Shown here: positions 29,432 to 37,935 of the stretch, piece by piece | Layout of the letters: each line of letters opens with the position of its first letter | How positions within the stretch are numbered: position 1 is the stretch's first letter | NCBI RefSeq assembly: GCF_037975215.1 | Contig: NZ_CP150239.1 | Coordinates: 2,022,001 to 2,086,000 of the forward strand | Direction: 5' to 3' | DNA length: 64,000 nt | Source of the DNA: Solibacillus sp. FSL R5-0449 | GTDB lineage: Bacteria > Bacillota > Bacilli > Bacillales_A > Planococcaceae | Position numbers and translations under genes: made by a program | The notes under the pieces: generated by a model | Seen by the model: only the letters and a program-made list of their open reading frames with translations | Databases searched by the model: none | What the model was told of the DNA's origin: nothing

Positions 29432-30433
29432 TTATTGTTTTCTTTGCTTCGCTTCTTTTTCCCATCTTGCCAAAGCTGGATACGGATCAAAAGCCCACTC
29501 TGTACGACCGTTAAATTTATAGATTCCGTAATGAAGATGCGGCGGGAATTTTCCGGCTGTTCCTTCTTTTCCGTACCCTGTACTTCCGACATAGCCGATA
29601 ATTTGTCCTGCCTCCACAATATCGCCTTCTTTAAGCCCTTTCTGGAAATAAGCGAGGTGTGCATAATAATGGTACGAGTTATGGTTATCACGGATACCGA
29701 CACGCCAGCCGCCAAACTGATTCCAGCCCATCACTTCAATTACACCGTATGATGTTGAATAGACCGGTGTGTTGTAAGGTGCAAAAATATCTGTGCCTTC
29801 ATGGATTCTACGTCCACCCCAGCCGCGATTTGCTCCCCATGTTCCTCTATAGCTGTAATCGGCATGAGTGGATAACGGAAATGTATGATCATCTAAATTG
29901 ATTGTTCCGAATTTCTCATACAATTTTGCAATTACAAGTATTTGATTGACCGAAAGTTCATTTTGATAATAATCCCATAAGGCCAATTTAAAATTATCCT
30001 CACCATATCCATACTGTCTTAAATAGCTCGCTAATGTATATAATGCATCGGCATCATCGGACCGGTCTGCCACACCATCTCCGTTGCCGTCCTTACCGCT
30101 TCCATTAAAATAAGCAATCGAAACCGGGGATGTATCATCGCCCGCAGGATTTAAAATACCGGACCAAAATTCATCCGAAAATTGAATGGCTATGACACTT
30201 TCCCGTTTTGGTATATCCGTTCGCACTTCCTGGATATTGCGTTCAAATTGATCGACAGCAGCCAGATAATACCAGGGCAATAATATATTTTCATGCTGTA
30301 TATAATAGTCCATCCTTTTTTGAATTAGCTGTTCCTTTGTCAAGGTGGTGGCCTCTTCAGCTGATGCATCGGCAACCGGGATAAATGCTAGGATGAAAAT
30401 GGCTGTCATCATCAATGCAATTCTGTATTTCAT
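29432..30433 (-). CDS. lytH: M23 peptidase, LytH-like L-Ala-D-Glu endopeptidase
   Basis: A 333-residue secreted protein with a signal peptide (residues 1-25, cleaved near ADASA). Residues 35-180 resemble the N-terminal part of B. subtilis LytH, including a calcium-loop-like KDGNGDGVADRSDDAD segment. The C-terminal LytM domain has the zinc ligands His211 and Asp215 in RRIHEGTDIFAP and the HLHYGIY motif. LytH trims cortex stem peptides to L-Ala during spore formation, so a sporulation role is inferred. The ATG at 30433 overlaps the upstream deacetylase stop (TGATG) and follows AGGAG. I have no direct evidence of sigma-G or sigma-K control. Confidence 0.83.
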   Translation of the reverse strand: MKYRIALMMTAIFILAFIPVADASAEEATTLTKEQLIQKRMDYYIQHENILLPWYYLAAVDQFERNIQEVRTDIPKRESVIAIQFSDEFWSGILNPAGDDTSPVSIAYFNGSGKDGNGDGVADRSDDADALYTLASYLRQYGYGEDNFKLALWDYYQNELSVNQILVIAKLYEKFGTINLDDHTFPLSTHADYSYRGTWGANRGWGGRRIHEGTDIFAPYNTPVYSTSYGVIEVMGWNQFGGWRVGIRDNHNSYHYYAHLAYFQKGLKEGDIVEAGQIIGYVGSTGYGKEGTAGKFPPHLHYGIYKFNGRTEWAFDPYPALARWEKEAKQRKQ

Positions 30434-31200
30434 CACTTCTCCTCCTCTACGATATGTTGTTTCGTATCATTTTGTAATCGGATCATTTGTGAAATTGTAA
30501 TAAACCGGTAGCCCTGCTCTTTCAGCTTGGGTAAAATTTTCTCCAACGCTTGAACCGTCTGCTCCCGATTGCCCCCTCCATCATGGAAAAGCACAACATT
30601 TCCATTTCTAAGACCGTTCAATACGGTATTTACTATTTTATTTACACCCGGATCTTTCCAGTCTTCAGTATCCTGATGCCATGACCACATAACAATTTTA
30701 TAGCCGTTTTTAACGGATTCTTTTACGAGTTCATCTGTATAATGTCCCTCGACCGGCCGAAATAAATTCGGTTTCACCCCTGTAATGCTGAAAATTGTAT
30801 CGGATGTTTGATTAACCTCTTCCATAATGGGAGAAACTGATTTTGTAAAGAGATGTGTGTACGTATGATTGGCGATCTCATGTCCACTTTCATGCATTCG
30901 CAAAACGAGTTCGGGGCTTTTTTCAGCCAATTGCCCCACGATAAAAAACGTTGCTTTTGCCTCATATTGTTCAAGTAAATCAAGTATTTGGCTAGTATAT
31001 TTCGGATGTGGCCCATCATCAAATGTCAGGGCCACTACCTTTTCATCCGTTTGAATATCCCAAATAATTTGACCTGTTTCTTCATAATAGTCGCGTCCTT
31101 TCGCTTCCCCGAGACTATTGAAAACGTACATAGCTGCAAATATAAATAAAAGGACTAAAAATAAAATAAAAGCAATTCTTTTCCATTTTTTTCTTTGCAT
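30433..31200 (-). CDS. Polysaccharide deacetylase (NodB domain), membrane anchored
   Basis: A 255-residue carbohydrate esterase family 4 protein with one N-terminal anchor (about residues 8-27). The metal motif is TFDDGPHP (Asp61-Asp62) and HTYTH (His112 and His116). Motif 3, usually RPPYG, is FRPVEGH here, a deviation. Motif 4 reads MWSWHQDTEDW and motif 5 LFHDGGG. It probably removes acetyl groups from peptidoglycan sugars, as PdaA does for muramic lactam in the cortex. Translational coupling to the LytH-like gene supports joint action on spore or vegetative wall peptidoglycan. Confidence 0.88.
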   Translation of the reverse strand: MQRKKWKRIAFILFLVLLFIFAAMYVFNSLGEAKGRDYYEETGQIIWDIQTDEKVVALTFDDGPHPKYTSQILDLLEQYEAKATFFIVGQLAEKSPELVLRMHESGHEIANHTYTHLFTKSVSPIMEEVNQTSDTIFSITGVKPNLFRPVEGHYTDELVKESVKNGYKIVMWSWHQDTEDWKDPGVNKIVNTVLNGLRNGNVVLFHDGGGNREQTVQALEKILPKLKEQGYRFITISQMIRLQNDTKQHIVEEEK

Positions 31201-31313
31201 TTTATCACTTCCTTAATAAATTTCCTCTGCATTAGTATTTAGAGAAACGTCAAAAAGATGTATCCGATTTAAAGTAAAAAAAATCCATCTATTTATTTGA
31301 AATAAAATTAAAT

Positions 31314-31346
31314 AAAAAAGCGCCGCTTCAAGAAGAAGCAGCACCT
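31314..31346 (-). terminator. Terminator after the NCS2 permease gene
   Basis: On the minus strand AGGTGCTGCTTC pairs with GAAGCGGCGCT, with G-T pairs, and is followed by six T. It lies just after the stop codon at 31350. Confidence 0.75.
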
Positions 31347-31349
31347 TTA

Positions 31350-32651
31350 TTAATGTGGTAAATAGATTAACTGTAAAATAAACAGAACGGCGAAAATATA
31401 TACTAGCGGATGTACTTCGCGTCCACGGCCTTTTATAAGCATAATTAATGGATAGCTAATAAAACCTAGTGCAATCCCTGTAGAAATACTTGAAGTAAGC
31501 GGCATTGATAAAATGACTAAAAATGCAGGGAACGACTCTTCAATTTCATCCCACTTCATATTTTTAACGACACCGATCATTAAACTACCAACGATGATTA
31601 ATGCAGGTGAAGTAATAGCCGCCACACCTGATAATGAACCGACAAGCGGTCCGAAAAATGAAGCAACGATGAACAGTACAGCAACCGTTAATGCTGTTAA
31701 ACCTGTACGGCCACCTACTGCAACACCAGAACCTGATTCCAAATATGCTGTAGATGGGCTTGTTCCGAATATCGCACCCGCAGTTGTTGCAAGTGAATCG
31801 GAAACAAGTGCTTTACGAGCGCGTGGCAGTTTTCCGTCCTTCAATAATCCTGCCTGCTTTGATACACCGATTAACGTCCCTGTCGTATCAAATAATGTAA
31901 CTAATATGAATGAAAAAATAACACCATATAAACCGTATTCGATTACTTCAGAAATCGCAGTGATTGGATTAAGTACAATGATGCCTTCCGGTAAATGCGG
32001 AAGCGCCACTACTTTATCGATTGTAAGCTGTCCTGTGAACATGGCAATGATTGCCGTCACGATCATACCGATAAAAATTGCTCCGTTCACTTTACGTGCC
32101 ATTAATGCGACTGTAATGAACAGCCCGATAAATGTTAATAATGGTGCAGGATCAGAAATATCACCAAACTTCACTAAATTGGATTCATCCGCTACAACGA
32201 TTTTTGACATACGCAGTCCGATGAACGCGATAAATAATCCGATCCCTGCAGTGATCGCCAATTTTAAGTTTTCCGGAATCGCTGTAATGAGCTTTTCACG
32301 GAATGGCGTTAAACTAATAATAATAAATAAAATACCTGCAATAAACACTGCTGAAAAAGCAGTAGTATACGTAATTTCTCCATTTGAAGCTAATACAACA
32401 GTATAAGTAAAATACGCGTTTAATCCCATACCCGGTGCTACGGCAATCGGATAGTTCGCACATAGCGCCATCCAGCCTGTACCGATAACTGCTGCAATAA
32501 TTGTAGCCATAAATACTTGATCAACCGGAACCCCAGCACCTGATAAAATAATCGGGTTAACAATGATGACATAAGCCATCGTTAAAAATGTTGTTAATCC
32601 CGCAAATAATTCACGCTTAACTGTCGTCCCATTTTCTTTTAACTGAAACAT
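31350..32651 (-). CDS. NCS2 family purine permease (guanine/hypoxanthine type)
   Basis: A membrane symporter for nucleobases, most like PbuG/PbuO of B. subtilis. From the ATG at 32651 (AGAGG seven bases upstream) it has 433 residues and about 12 helices. Typical AzgA-subfamily features are FLTMAYVIIVNPIILSGAG near the start, YPIAVAPGMGLNAYFTY and FVTLFDTTGTLIGVSKQAGL. Guanine/hypoxanthine uptake is inferred from the subfamily. The leader holds two inverted PurR-box-like sequences over the -10 region, which fits purine repression; a purine riboswitch aptamer was not seen. Confidence 0.88.
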   Translation of the reverse strand: MFQLKENGTTVKRELFAGLTTFLTMAYVIIVNPIILSGAGVPVDQVFMATIIAAVIGTGWMALCANYPIAVAPGMGLNAYFTYTVVLASNGEITYTTAFSAVFIAGILFIIISLTPFREKLITAIPENLKLAITAGIGLFIAFIGLRMSKIVVADESNLVKFGDISDPAPLLTFIGLFITVALMARKVNGAIFIGMIVTAIIAMFTGQLTIDKVVALPHLPEGIIVLNPITAISEVIEYGLYGVIFSFILVTLFDTTGTLIGVSKQAGLLKDGKLPRARKALVSDSLATTAGAIFGTSPSTAYLESGSGVAVGGRTGLTALTVAVLFIVASFFGPLVGSLSGVAAITSPALIIVGSLMIGVVKNMKWDEIEESFPAFLVILSMPLTSSISTGIALGFISYPLIMLIKGRGREVHPLVYIFAVLFILQLIYLPH

Positions 32652-32668
32652 TTGCATTCCTCTTTTCA

Positions 32669-32712
32669 AAACACGAACAATTTTTAAGAACTTATATATA
32701 ATATTCGTTATT
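32669..32712 (-). promoter_or_regulatory. Two inverted PurBox-like sequences upstream of the purine permease
   Basis: AAACACGAACAAT (32669-32681) and the inverted AATATTCGTTATT (32700-32712) each match the PurR consensus AWWWCCGAACWWT at 11 of 13 positions, keeping the CGAA core. Their 18-base gap is close to the usual 16-17. They lie at and just downstream of a TATAAT on the minus strand (near 32711-32717), in the position of an operator. Confidence 0.45.
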
Positions 32713-32923
32713 ATAGTAAAATGCAATGCATTATGAGCATTTTTTTAAATAGGGAAAATTGGTTATTTTCTGAAATTTTTACCGTTGTCCTTATAGCTCT
32801 CTCCTCGAGGTTTTTCTTCCTTTAAATAACGAGGAAAAATTCCCTTATCCTTCTGCTTAGAACCGCTCATTTCTTCTTTCATACTTTACCCAAATTTTGA
32901 TATTTTACAGCTGTAAAATGAGT

Positions 32924-32952
32924 AAAACGGTTGCTGAGGAAGCAACCGTTTT
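32924..32952 (-). terminator. Terminator after the SLT-SH3-SLH gene
   Basis: AAAACGGTTGCT and AGCAACCGTTTT form a perfect 12-pair stem with a five-base loop. It is 11 bases after the stop codon at 32963. The trailing T-run is part of the stem end. Confidence 0.75.
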
Positions 32953-32962
32953 GTAATTTCAT

Positions 32963-34501
32963 TTATTTTTGCTTTTGTACAAATGAATCATAGCGCTGTA
33001 TAAATGCCGATATGTGCGCACGCGTTAAAATATCGTTAGGTCTAAATTCTTTGATTGATTGTGTAGTAAGCTCATTCTTGATGAAAAATTGAATTGCTGT
33101 GTCTTCGCTTACTGTTTTCCCATAGTAATAAGAAACCATCAACTGTGCCAATTTCCCGCGTCTAATACCTTTCTCTGCTAAATCTCTTGAGGCTTTTGTT
33201 TTTTCGCTTGCCAGTACCGGCATATTATACTTTTTCGCCAAGTTGTACACGCCGCTTCTGCCCCAAGATGATGTGCTCTTTACATTCGCTAAAGCATCTT
33301 TTTCCGCATAACGGAAGAAGATAGTCAGGAAGTGCGCTTCTGTTAAGTGTTTGTTCGGTAGTAAATGTGTTTCTAATTTGTTTGTTTTTGCATTTCGAAT
33401 TGTGCTGTCACCTTTAATGTAACCTTTGTCAATTGCCCAGATCATACTTTCTGCCCACCATAAATCTTGGAAGTCAGCAAATTTCTTAAAGTACTGTGAA
33501 TAATCCTTGTTAGGCTCTACTGGTGTTACAGGAGGTGTTGTTGGCTCAGGTGTCGCTGTTGAATCTACGTAGTCTAGATAACTAGACGCTACATATCCCT
33601 CTGACCCATCACTTCTTTTGACCGGATACCAGACAAAATGATTTTTCTTCGTTGCTACCTCATCGTATACAAAAGGACCCGTAATGGTAACCACTTCACC
33701 TTTATTTAAATTACCCTTATGAGTCTCATTACCTGTTGTAGGTCGAGATCTAAATGAGGGATTCGCTGTAGCACTTACTCTTTGACCTACTTTAAAAGAA
33801 TACTTTGATTTTGTTAACGGTAAATCAAAGTTATAGTTCATTTCTAAAAACTTAATATTATCTCTGCTGTTAGAGTCATATTGGAAAGTATCACTTGTAA
33901 AAGGCAGCTCTTGTAAGTTGATTAATTCATATTTCTCAACTAACCCGAAGATTTTTTCCTGATAGGCGTTTACATTTCTTTTCCCAGTTGCCTGCACAAT
34001 CGGACTATTTTCCGGCTTCGTGCCATTATAAGCCATAACCGCGAAGTACCAAGATTCCAGGACGTCTTTATGACCGCCATTGATTTTAGGTAAATCCGAT
34101 CGATCATACATTCCATCAAGAATTCTTACACCGGCTTCAATATTATAGACAAGATCGTTTTTCAACCTCTCTTCAATGTAGCCTGCCTGATTAGTAATTT
34201 GCATTAAGCCAATTCCATTATCAGCAGTAACAATTGCTTCGCCATTATTATCGAAATGACGCCAATTTCCACTTTCACCTTCCGCTATTGCCTTCACAAT
34301 TTCAGGCGGGACGTTATAATTCAGTGCTGTTTCAGTTAACAGGCAGTTGGTAGTGGCATGATCCGGGTTTACGTTTGATGTCACATCATAGTCACATGCA
34401 TCTGCTATCTCATTCGCGAATACATTTTGATCATTATTGATAGATAGGGTAATCGCACCAATGGCAATTGCGCCGATCAATGGTTTGAATATTTTTTTCA
34501 T
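32963..34501 (-). CDS. Secreted SLT transglycosylase-like protein with SH3b and SLH-type domains
   Basis: A 512-residue surface protein. Residues 1-29 are a signal peptide ending near NVFA. A lysozyme-like SLT domain (about 52-190) shows the catalytic Glu in AIAEGESGNW (E77), GIGLMQITNQ and VMAYNGTKP. A bacterial SH3 domain (about 238-312, VGQRVSATANPSFRSRP) follows, then a Pro/Thr linker (314-335) and C-terminal SLH-like repeats (about 340-512) that would attach it to secondary cell-wall polymers. The likely role is local peptidoglycan turnover in an S-layer-type envelope. It is monocistronic, with a long AT-rich leader and its own terminator. Confidence 0.85.
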   Translation of the reverse strand: MKKIFKPLIGAIAIGAITLSINNDQNVFANEIADACDYDVTSNVNPDHATTNCLLTETALNYNVPPEIVKAIAEGESGNWRHFDNNGEAIVTADNGIGLMQITNQAGYIEERLKNDLVYNIEAGVRILDGMYDRSDLPKINGGHKDVLESWYFAVMAYNGTKPENSPIVQATGKRNVNAYQEKIFGLVEKYELINLQELPFTSDTFQYDSNSRDNIKFLEMNYNFDLPLTKSKYSFKVGQRVSATANPSFRSRPTTGNETHKGNLNKGEVVTITGPFVYDEVATKKNHFVWYPVKRSDGSEGYVASSYLDYVDSTATPEPTTPPVTPVEPNKDYSQYFKKFADFQDLWWAESMIWAIDKGYIKGDSTIRNAKTNKLETHLLPNKHLTEAHFLTIFFRYAEKDALANVKSTSSWGRSGVYNLAKKYNMPVLASEKTKASRDLAEKGIRRGKLAQLMVSYYYGKTVSEDTAIQFFIKNELTTQSIKEFRPNDILTRAHISAFIQRYDSFVQKQK

Positions 34502-34705
34502 ATGTACTTATTACACTTCCTTTTATATTTTTTAAAATTAAAAGATTCAGATATATTTAACATATACCAAACTTTCTAGATAGGGTAACATTCCGGTTGC
34601 TATAATCCCTGAACAGCTATTTGCCTCTTTGCCCCCCTCTTTTAGTCTTTTAATAGCTATTCCTCGTACAGACGGTAAAACTGTAAAATAGTTTCAATTA
34701 AAATG

Positions 34706-34732
34706 AAAAAACCCTCTAATAAATTAGAGGGT
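34706..34732 (-). terminator. Terminator after accC
   Basis: On the minus strand ACCCTCTAAT and ATTAGAGGGT form a perfect stem with a two-base loop or tighter folding, followed by six T. It lies about 21 bases after the accC stop. Confidence 0.85.
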
Positions 34733-34753
34733 CGAATCGTGAGTAAAAGCCGA

Positions 34754-36118
34754 TTAAGCCTTCGCTTTCACATCTAAAATATCATTCTCTTCAAGGAACT
34801 TCGTGTTGAATTTCGCTGATTTGAATACGTCGTTGTTCATTAAAGCTTGGTGGAATGGAATTGTTGTGTTAATTCCAGGTCCGGCTACTTCAAATTCTGA
34901 TAACGCGCGGTTCATTTTCGCGATTGCTTCTTCACGAGTGTCAGCATGAACAATCAGTTTTGCGACCATTGAATCGTAGTATGGCGGGATCGTATAACCT
35001 GCATAAACCGCAGAATCGATACGTACTCCATAACCGCCTGGTACTACATACGTATCTACAGTACCTGCTGAAGGCATGAAGTTTTTGTATGCATTTTCGG
35101 CGTTGATACGGCATTCAATTGCCCAGCCGTTGATTTTGATGTCTTCTTGCTTGAACGGCAGTTCTTGACCAGAAGCGATTTTTAATTGTTGTTGTACTAA
35201 GTCAACACCTGTGATCATTTCTGTTACAGGGTGCTCAACTTGAATACGTGTGTTCATTTCCATGAAGTAGAATCGATCTTCCTGGTAATCGTAGATGAAC
35301 TCGATTGTACCAGCACCTTCATAGTTACAAGCTTTCGCTGCTTTAACAGCGGCTTCGCCCATTTCTGCACGGCGCTCTTCAGATAGTGCCGGAGACGGCG
35401 CTTCTTCTACAAGCTTTTGCATGCGGCGCTGTACAGTACAGTCACGTTCGCCAAGGTGTACAACATTACCATGGCTGTCCGCTAATACTTGGATCTCGCA
35501 GTGACGGAAATACTCGATGAATTTCTCTAAGTAAACACCAGGGTTGCCGAATGCAGCCGCTGCTTCTTTTTGAGTAATTTCGATTCCTTTTACAAGCTCT
35601 TCTTCTGTGCGTGCAACACGGATCCCTTTACCACCACCACCAGCAGTTGCTTTAATGATGACCGGGTACCCGATTTTCGCAGCCCATTCTTTACCTGTTT
35701 CGATACTCGGTACAATGCCTGTACCAGGAACTAACGGAACGTTTGCCGCTTCCATCGTGTCACGTGCAACGTCTTTAATCCCCATGATTTTAATCGCATC
35801 CGAAGAAGGACCGATAAATTTAATACCCGCGTTTTCACAAGCTTCAGCAAATGCTGCGTTTTCCGCCAAGAAACCATATCCTGGGTGGATCCCGTCAGCA
35901 CCTGTTTTTTGCGCTACCCCTAAAACTGCCGGGAAACTTAAATACGAATCTTTCGATAACTTTGGTCCGATACAGTATGCTTCATCCGCAAGCTTTACAT
36001 GCAATGCATCCGCATCTGCTTCAGAATATACTGCGACCGTTTGAATACCTAGCTCTTTACATGCACGAATAATACGTACTGCAATTTCGCCTCGGTTTGC
36101 GATTAATACTTTTTTCAT
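34754..36118 (-). CDS. accC: Acetyl-CoA carboxylase biotin carboxylase subunit
   Basis: This ATP-grasp enzyme carboxylates biotin on AccB with bicarbonate and ATP in the first step of fatty-acid synthesis. The 454-residue protein starts [19 protein letters not shown]. The glycine-rich ATP loop is [16 protein letters not shown], and the catalytic region includes [27 protein letters not shown] precedes the ATG. It is 15 bases downstream of accB. In B. subtilis yqhY follows; here an SLT protein gene and others follow. Confidence 0.97.
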   Translation of the reverse strand: MKKVLIANRGEIAVRIIRACKELGIQTVAVYSEADADALHVKLADEAYCIGPKLSKDSYLSFPAVLGVAQKTGADGIHPGYGFLAENAAFAEACENAGIKFIGPSSDAIKIMGIKDVARDTMEAANVPLVPGTGIVPSIETGKEWAAKIGYPVIIKATAGGGGKGIRVARTEEELVKGIEITQKEAAAAFGNPGVYLEKFIEYFRHCEIQVLADSHGNVVHLGERDCTVQRRMQKLVEEAPSPALSEERRAEMGEAAVKAAKACNYEGAGTIEFIYDYQEDRFYFMEMNTRIQVEHPVTEMITGVDLVQQQLKIASGQELPFKQEDIKINGWAIECRINAENAYKNFMPSAGTVDTYVVPGGYGVRIDSAVYAGYTIPPYYDSMVAKLIVHADTREEAIAKMNRALSEFEVAGPGINTTIPFHQALMNNDVFKSAKFNTKFLEENDILDVKAKA

Positions 36119-36133
36119 TTGTATATACGCTCC

Positions 36134-36634
36134 TTATTCAGCTTTTACTAAAAATAATGGTTGACCGTATTCTACTAATTGGCCATCTTGAACTAAGATT
36201 TCTACGATTTCACCTTTAACTTCAGCTTCGATTTCGTTGAATAACTTCATCGCTTCTACGATACAAACGATTGACTCTTCGCCTACTTTATCGCCTACTT
36301 TTACATATGCTGGTGATTCCGGGTTTGGAGCCTGATAGAATGTTCCAACCATAGGAGACGTGATTTTATGTAAATCAGCCGTGTTTTCTACTGGTGCTGC
36401 TGGTGCTTCTGCTTTAGGAGCTGGAGCTGGTGCCGCTTCTACTTGTACTGGAGCTGGTGCCGCTACTGCTGCAACCGGTGCTGCTTCTTGTACTTTTTTA
36501 GGAGCTGCTACTTCTGTAACACCGTTGTTTTTCTTTAGTTTAACCTTTGCGCCGTCCGCTTCATATACAAACTCGTCGATTGATGAAGCATCTACTAATT
36601 TAATAATTTCTCGGATTTCTTGAACTTTGAACAT
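36134..36634 (-). CDS. accB: Acetyl-CoA carboxylase biotin carboxyl carrier protein
   Basis: This is the biotinylated carrier of acetyl-CoA carboxylase. The ATG at 36634 gives 166 residues starting [18 protein letters not shown], and AAGGGAGA lies upstream; the frame runs further up but is not AccB-like. A long Ala/Pro/Glu linker (about 45-85) leads to the biotinyl domain, with the modified lysine in [14 protein letters not shown]. It is co-transcribed with accC. The 118 bases up to spoIIIAH hold no obvious gene, so the accBC promoter probably lies there. Confidence 0.96.
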   Translation of the reverse strand: MFKVQEIREIIKLVDASSIDEFVYEADGAKVKLKKNNGVTEVAAPKKVQEAAPVAAVAAPAPVQVEAAPAPAPKAEAPAAPVENTADLHKITSPMVGTFYQAPNPESPAYVKVGDKVGEESIVCIVEAMKLFNEIEAEVKGEIVEILVQDGQLVEYGQPLFLVKAE

Positions 36635-36827
36635 TCTTAACTCTCCCTTAAAAAAAAGTAATAACAATACAAACCCTATTTTATAATTTTTCGGACTATT
36701 TTGAAACAAATAATTTTAAATAGCTCAAAAATAGGCATAAAGCAGAACAATCGTATATTAAGACAAAGAAAAATATTTCAATCTGCTATATAACACATTT
36801 TCTGCTTTACATTAATATGACGTCCTT

Positions 36828-37361
36828 TTAATTAAAAGGTTCGAATTCTACGCTAACATTTACGTAATCTTTAAATTCAGAACGCACAACGTATAAGATT
36901 TCATCTGCCAATTTCTCGGATACTTCATCTGACATAACTCGTACAGCCACCTTATCTCCTTCAATTCGGACAAGGGCATCTGAATAGCCGATTGATTTAA
37001 TAAGCATTTCCAGCATCGCTTCCGATGATTCCAACTTGATCAGTTCATCCATTTCATTGAATGCCTCATTCTTTTCTTCTGCTGTAAATTCATCAGCAGC
37101 AATCTTTTGCGTCAACTGTTCTTTTTGCTGGCTGCGTTTGTTCGCTAACTCTAAACGTACTTCCTGGAATAAGTCGCTTTCTGAGTTAACGGGTTGTGTC
37201 AGGTTTTGATTAACCCCTAAAATATCTGTTTCATCAATCGTTTCATCAGAGAAGATCGTTAAAATATTCGGCGTATTGTCTTCAAAAATATAAAATACAG
37301 AAATTACCGCAGCTAAACTTACTACTGTTAAGAACCATACTGTTCGCTTTTTCACTTTCAC
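36828..37361 (-). CDS. spoIIIAH: Stage III sporulation protein AH
   Basis: This mother-cell membrane protein pairs with forespore SpoIIQ to form the channel linking the two cells at engulfment. It is 177 residues from a GTG start that overlaps the spoIIIAG stop (GTGA); GGGGG lies seven bases upstream. One N-terminal membrane helix (about 7-25) is followed by a linker and the ring-building domain near 95-177 (ESSEAMLEMLIKSIGYSDAL and VAVRVMSDEVSEKLADEI). It is shorter than the roughly 218 residues of B. subtilis. It is the last gene of the spoIIIA operon here, ahead of accB. Confidence 0.92.
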   Translation of the reverse strand: MKVKKRTVWFLTVVSLAAVISVFYIFEDNTPNILTIFSDETIDETDILGVNQNLTQPVNSESDLFQEVRLELANKRSQQKEQLTQKIAADEFTAEEKNEAFNEMDELIKLESSEAMLEMLIKSIGYSDALVRIEGDKVAVRVMSDEVSEKLADEILYVVRSEFKDYVNVSVEFEPFN

Positions 37362-37777
37362 TTGTTTTCCCCCTTAATTTGCATTGGCACTACTTGAATA
37401 CGATGCGACGGAATTTGCAGAACATGCCCAACTGTTTCCTTTAGCATGGTTTTCACGTCGGTGCTATTCGCTCCTTGTGCCACAATGATGACACCGGATA
37501 GTTTTTGCTGTTGTGAGACAGACAAAAATTGCTTTTCACTTTGTTGATCATAATGAAAATAAACCTGGACTTGTCCGACTGACTGAATTTCACTTAATAA
37601 TTTGGCAAGCTGTTCCTCATTTGAGCTATTACTTTCCCCTTTCTCCGATTGTGATAGAAACATGAATAAAAAAATAATGAAAACTACGGCAATGACAATT
37701 AATAAGATAGGACGATTCGCTTGTTTCTTTTCCACATTATTAAGCGTTACGCCCCCTTCTCTACTAGATTTCAACAT
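37358..37777 (-). CDS. spoIIIAG: Stage III sporulation protein AG (short form)
   Basis: SpoIIIAG forms a large ring in the mother-cell membrane. This version has about 139 residues, against about 229 in B. subtilis, with one membrane helix (NRPILLIVIAVVFIIFLFMF) and a ring-building domain including VQVYFHYDQQSEKQF, GVIIVAQGANSTDVKTML and VLQIPSHRIQVVPM. The start is uncertain: the ATG at 37777 has no good site, whereas a strong AAGGGGGC at about 37749-37756 has no in-frame start at normal distance; a GTG at 37735 is the next option. It overlaps the spoIIIAH start by four bases. Confidence 0.85.
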   Translation of the reverse strand: MLKSSREGGVTLNNVEKKQANRPILLIVIAVVFIIFLFMFLSQSEKGESNSSNEEQLAKLLSEIQSVGQVQVYFHYDQQSEKQFLSVSQQQKLSGVIIVAQGANSTDVKTMLKETVGHVLQIPSHRIQVVPMQIKGENK

Positions 37778-37800
37778 AATGTATGAACGAAACAAACCGG

Positions 37801-37935
37801 TTATGCAAACAATGAAAGAATTGTGCTTGTCACGAATAAATACAATGCGAGCTTTACATATACTTGCCATTGCCGCTCATCGGCGAAGATAAGAAGACTG
37901 CTGCCCAGTAAAATAAAAAGAAATAATTGGATCAC
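37801..37935 (-). CDS. spoIIIAF: Minimal SpoIIIAF-like two-helix peptide
   Basis: A 44-residue reading frame, MIQLFLFILLGSSLLIFADE to LFVTSTILSLFA, lies exactly where spoIIIAF belongs. It starts with GTG overlapping the spoIIIAE stop (GTGA), and a run of G (GGGGGG) six bases upstream is an excellent ribosome binding site. It consists of two hydrophobic helices with a short polar turn. Typical SpoIIIAF has about 206 residues: two helices plus a soluble domain, and the soluble domain is absent here. I judge it a real, reduced SpoIIIAF rather than debris because of the start-site quality and coupling. The gene is too short to be certain. Confidence 0.6.
   Translation of the reverse strand: MIQLFLFILLGSSLLIFADERQWQVYVKLALYLFVTSTILSLFA

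Noticed and set aside
31513-32406. Plus-strand frame of 297 codons opposite the purine permease
   Set aside because: The antisense of a membrane protein gene often stays open; the translation is Asn/Thr/Pro-rich without motifs.
32652-32962. Purine riboswitch upstream of the NCS2 permease
   Set aside because: The conserved aptamer loops could not be found; PurBox-like sites explain regulation better.
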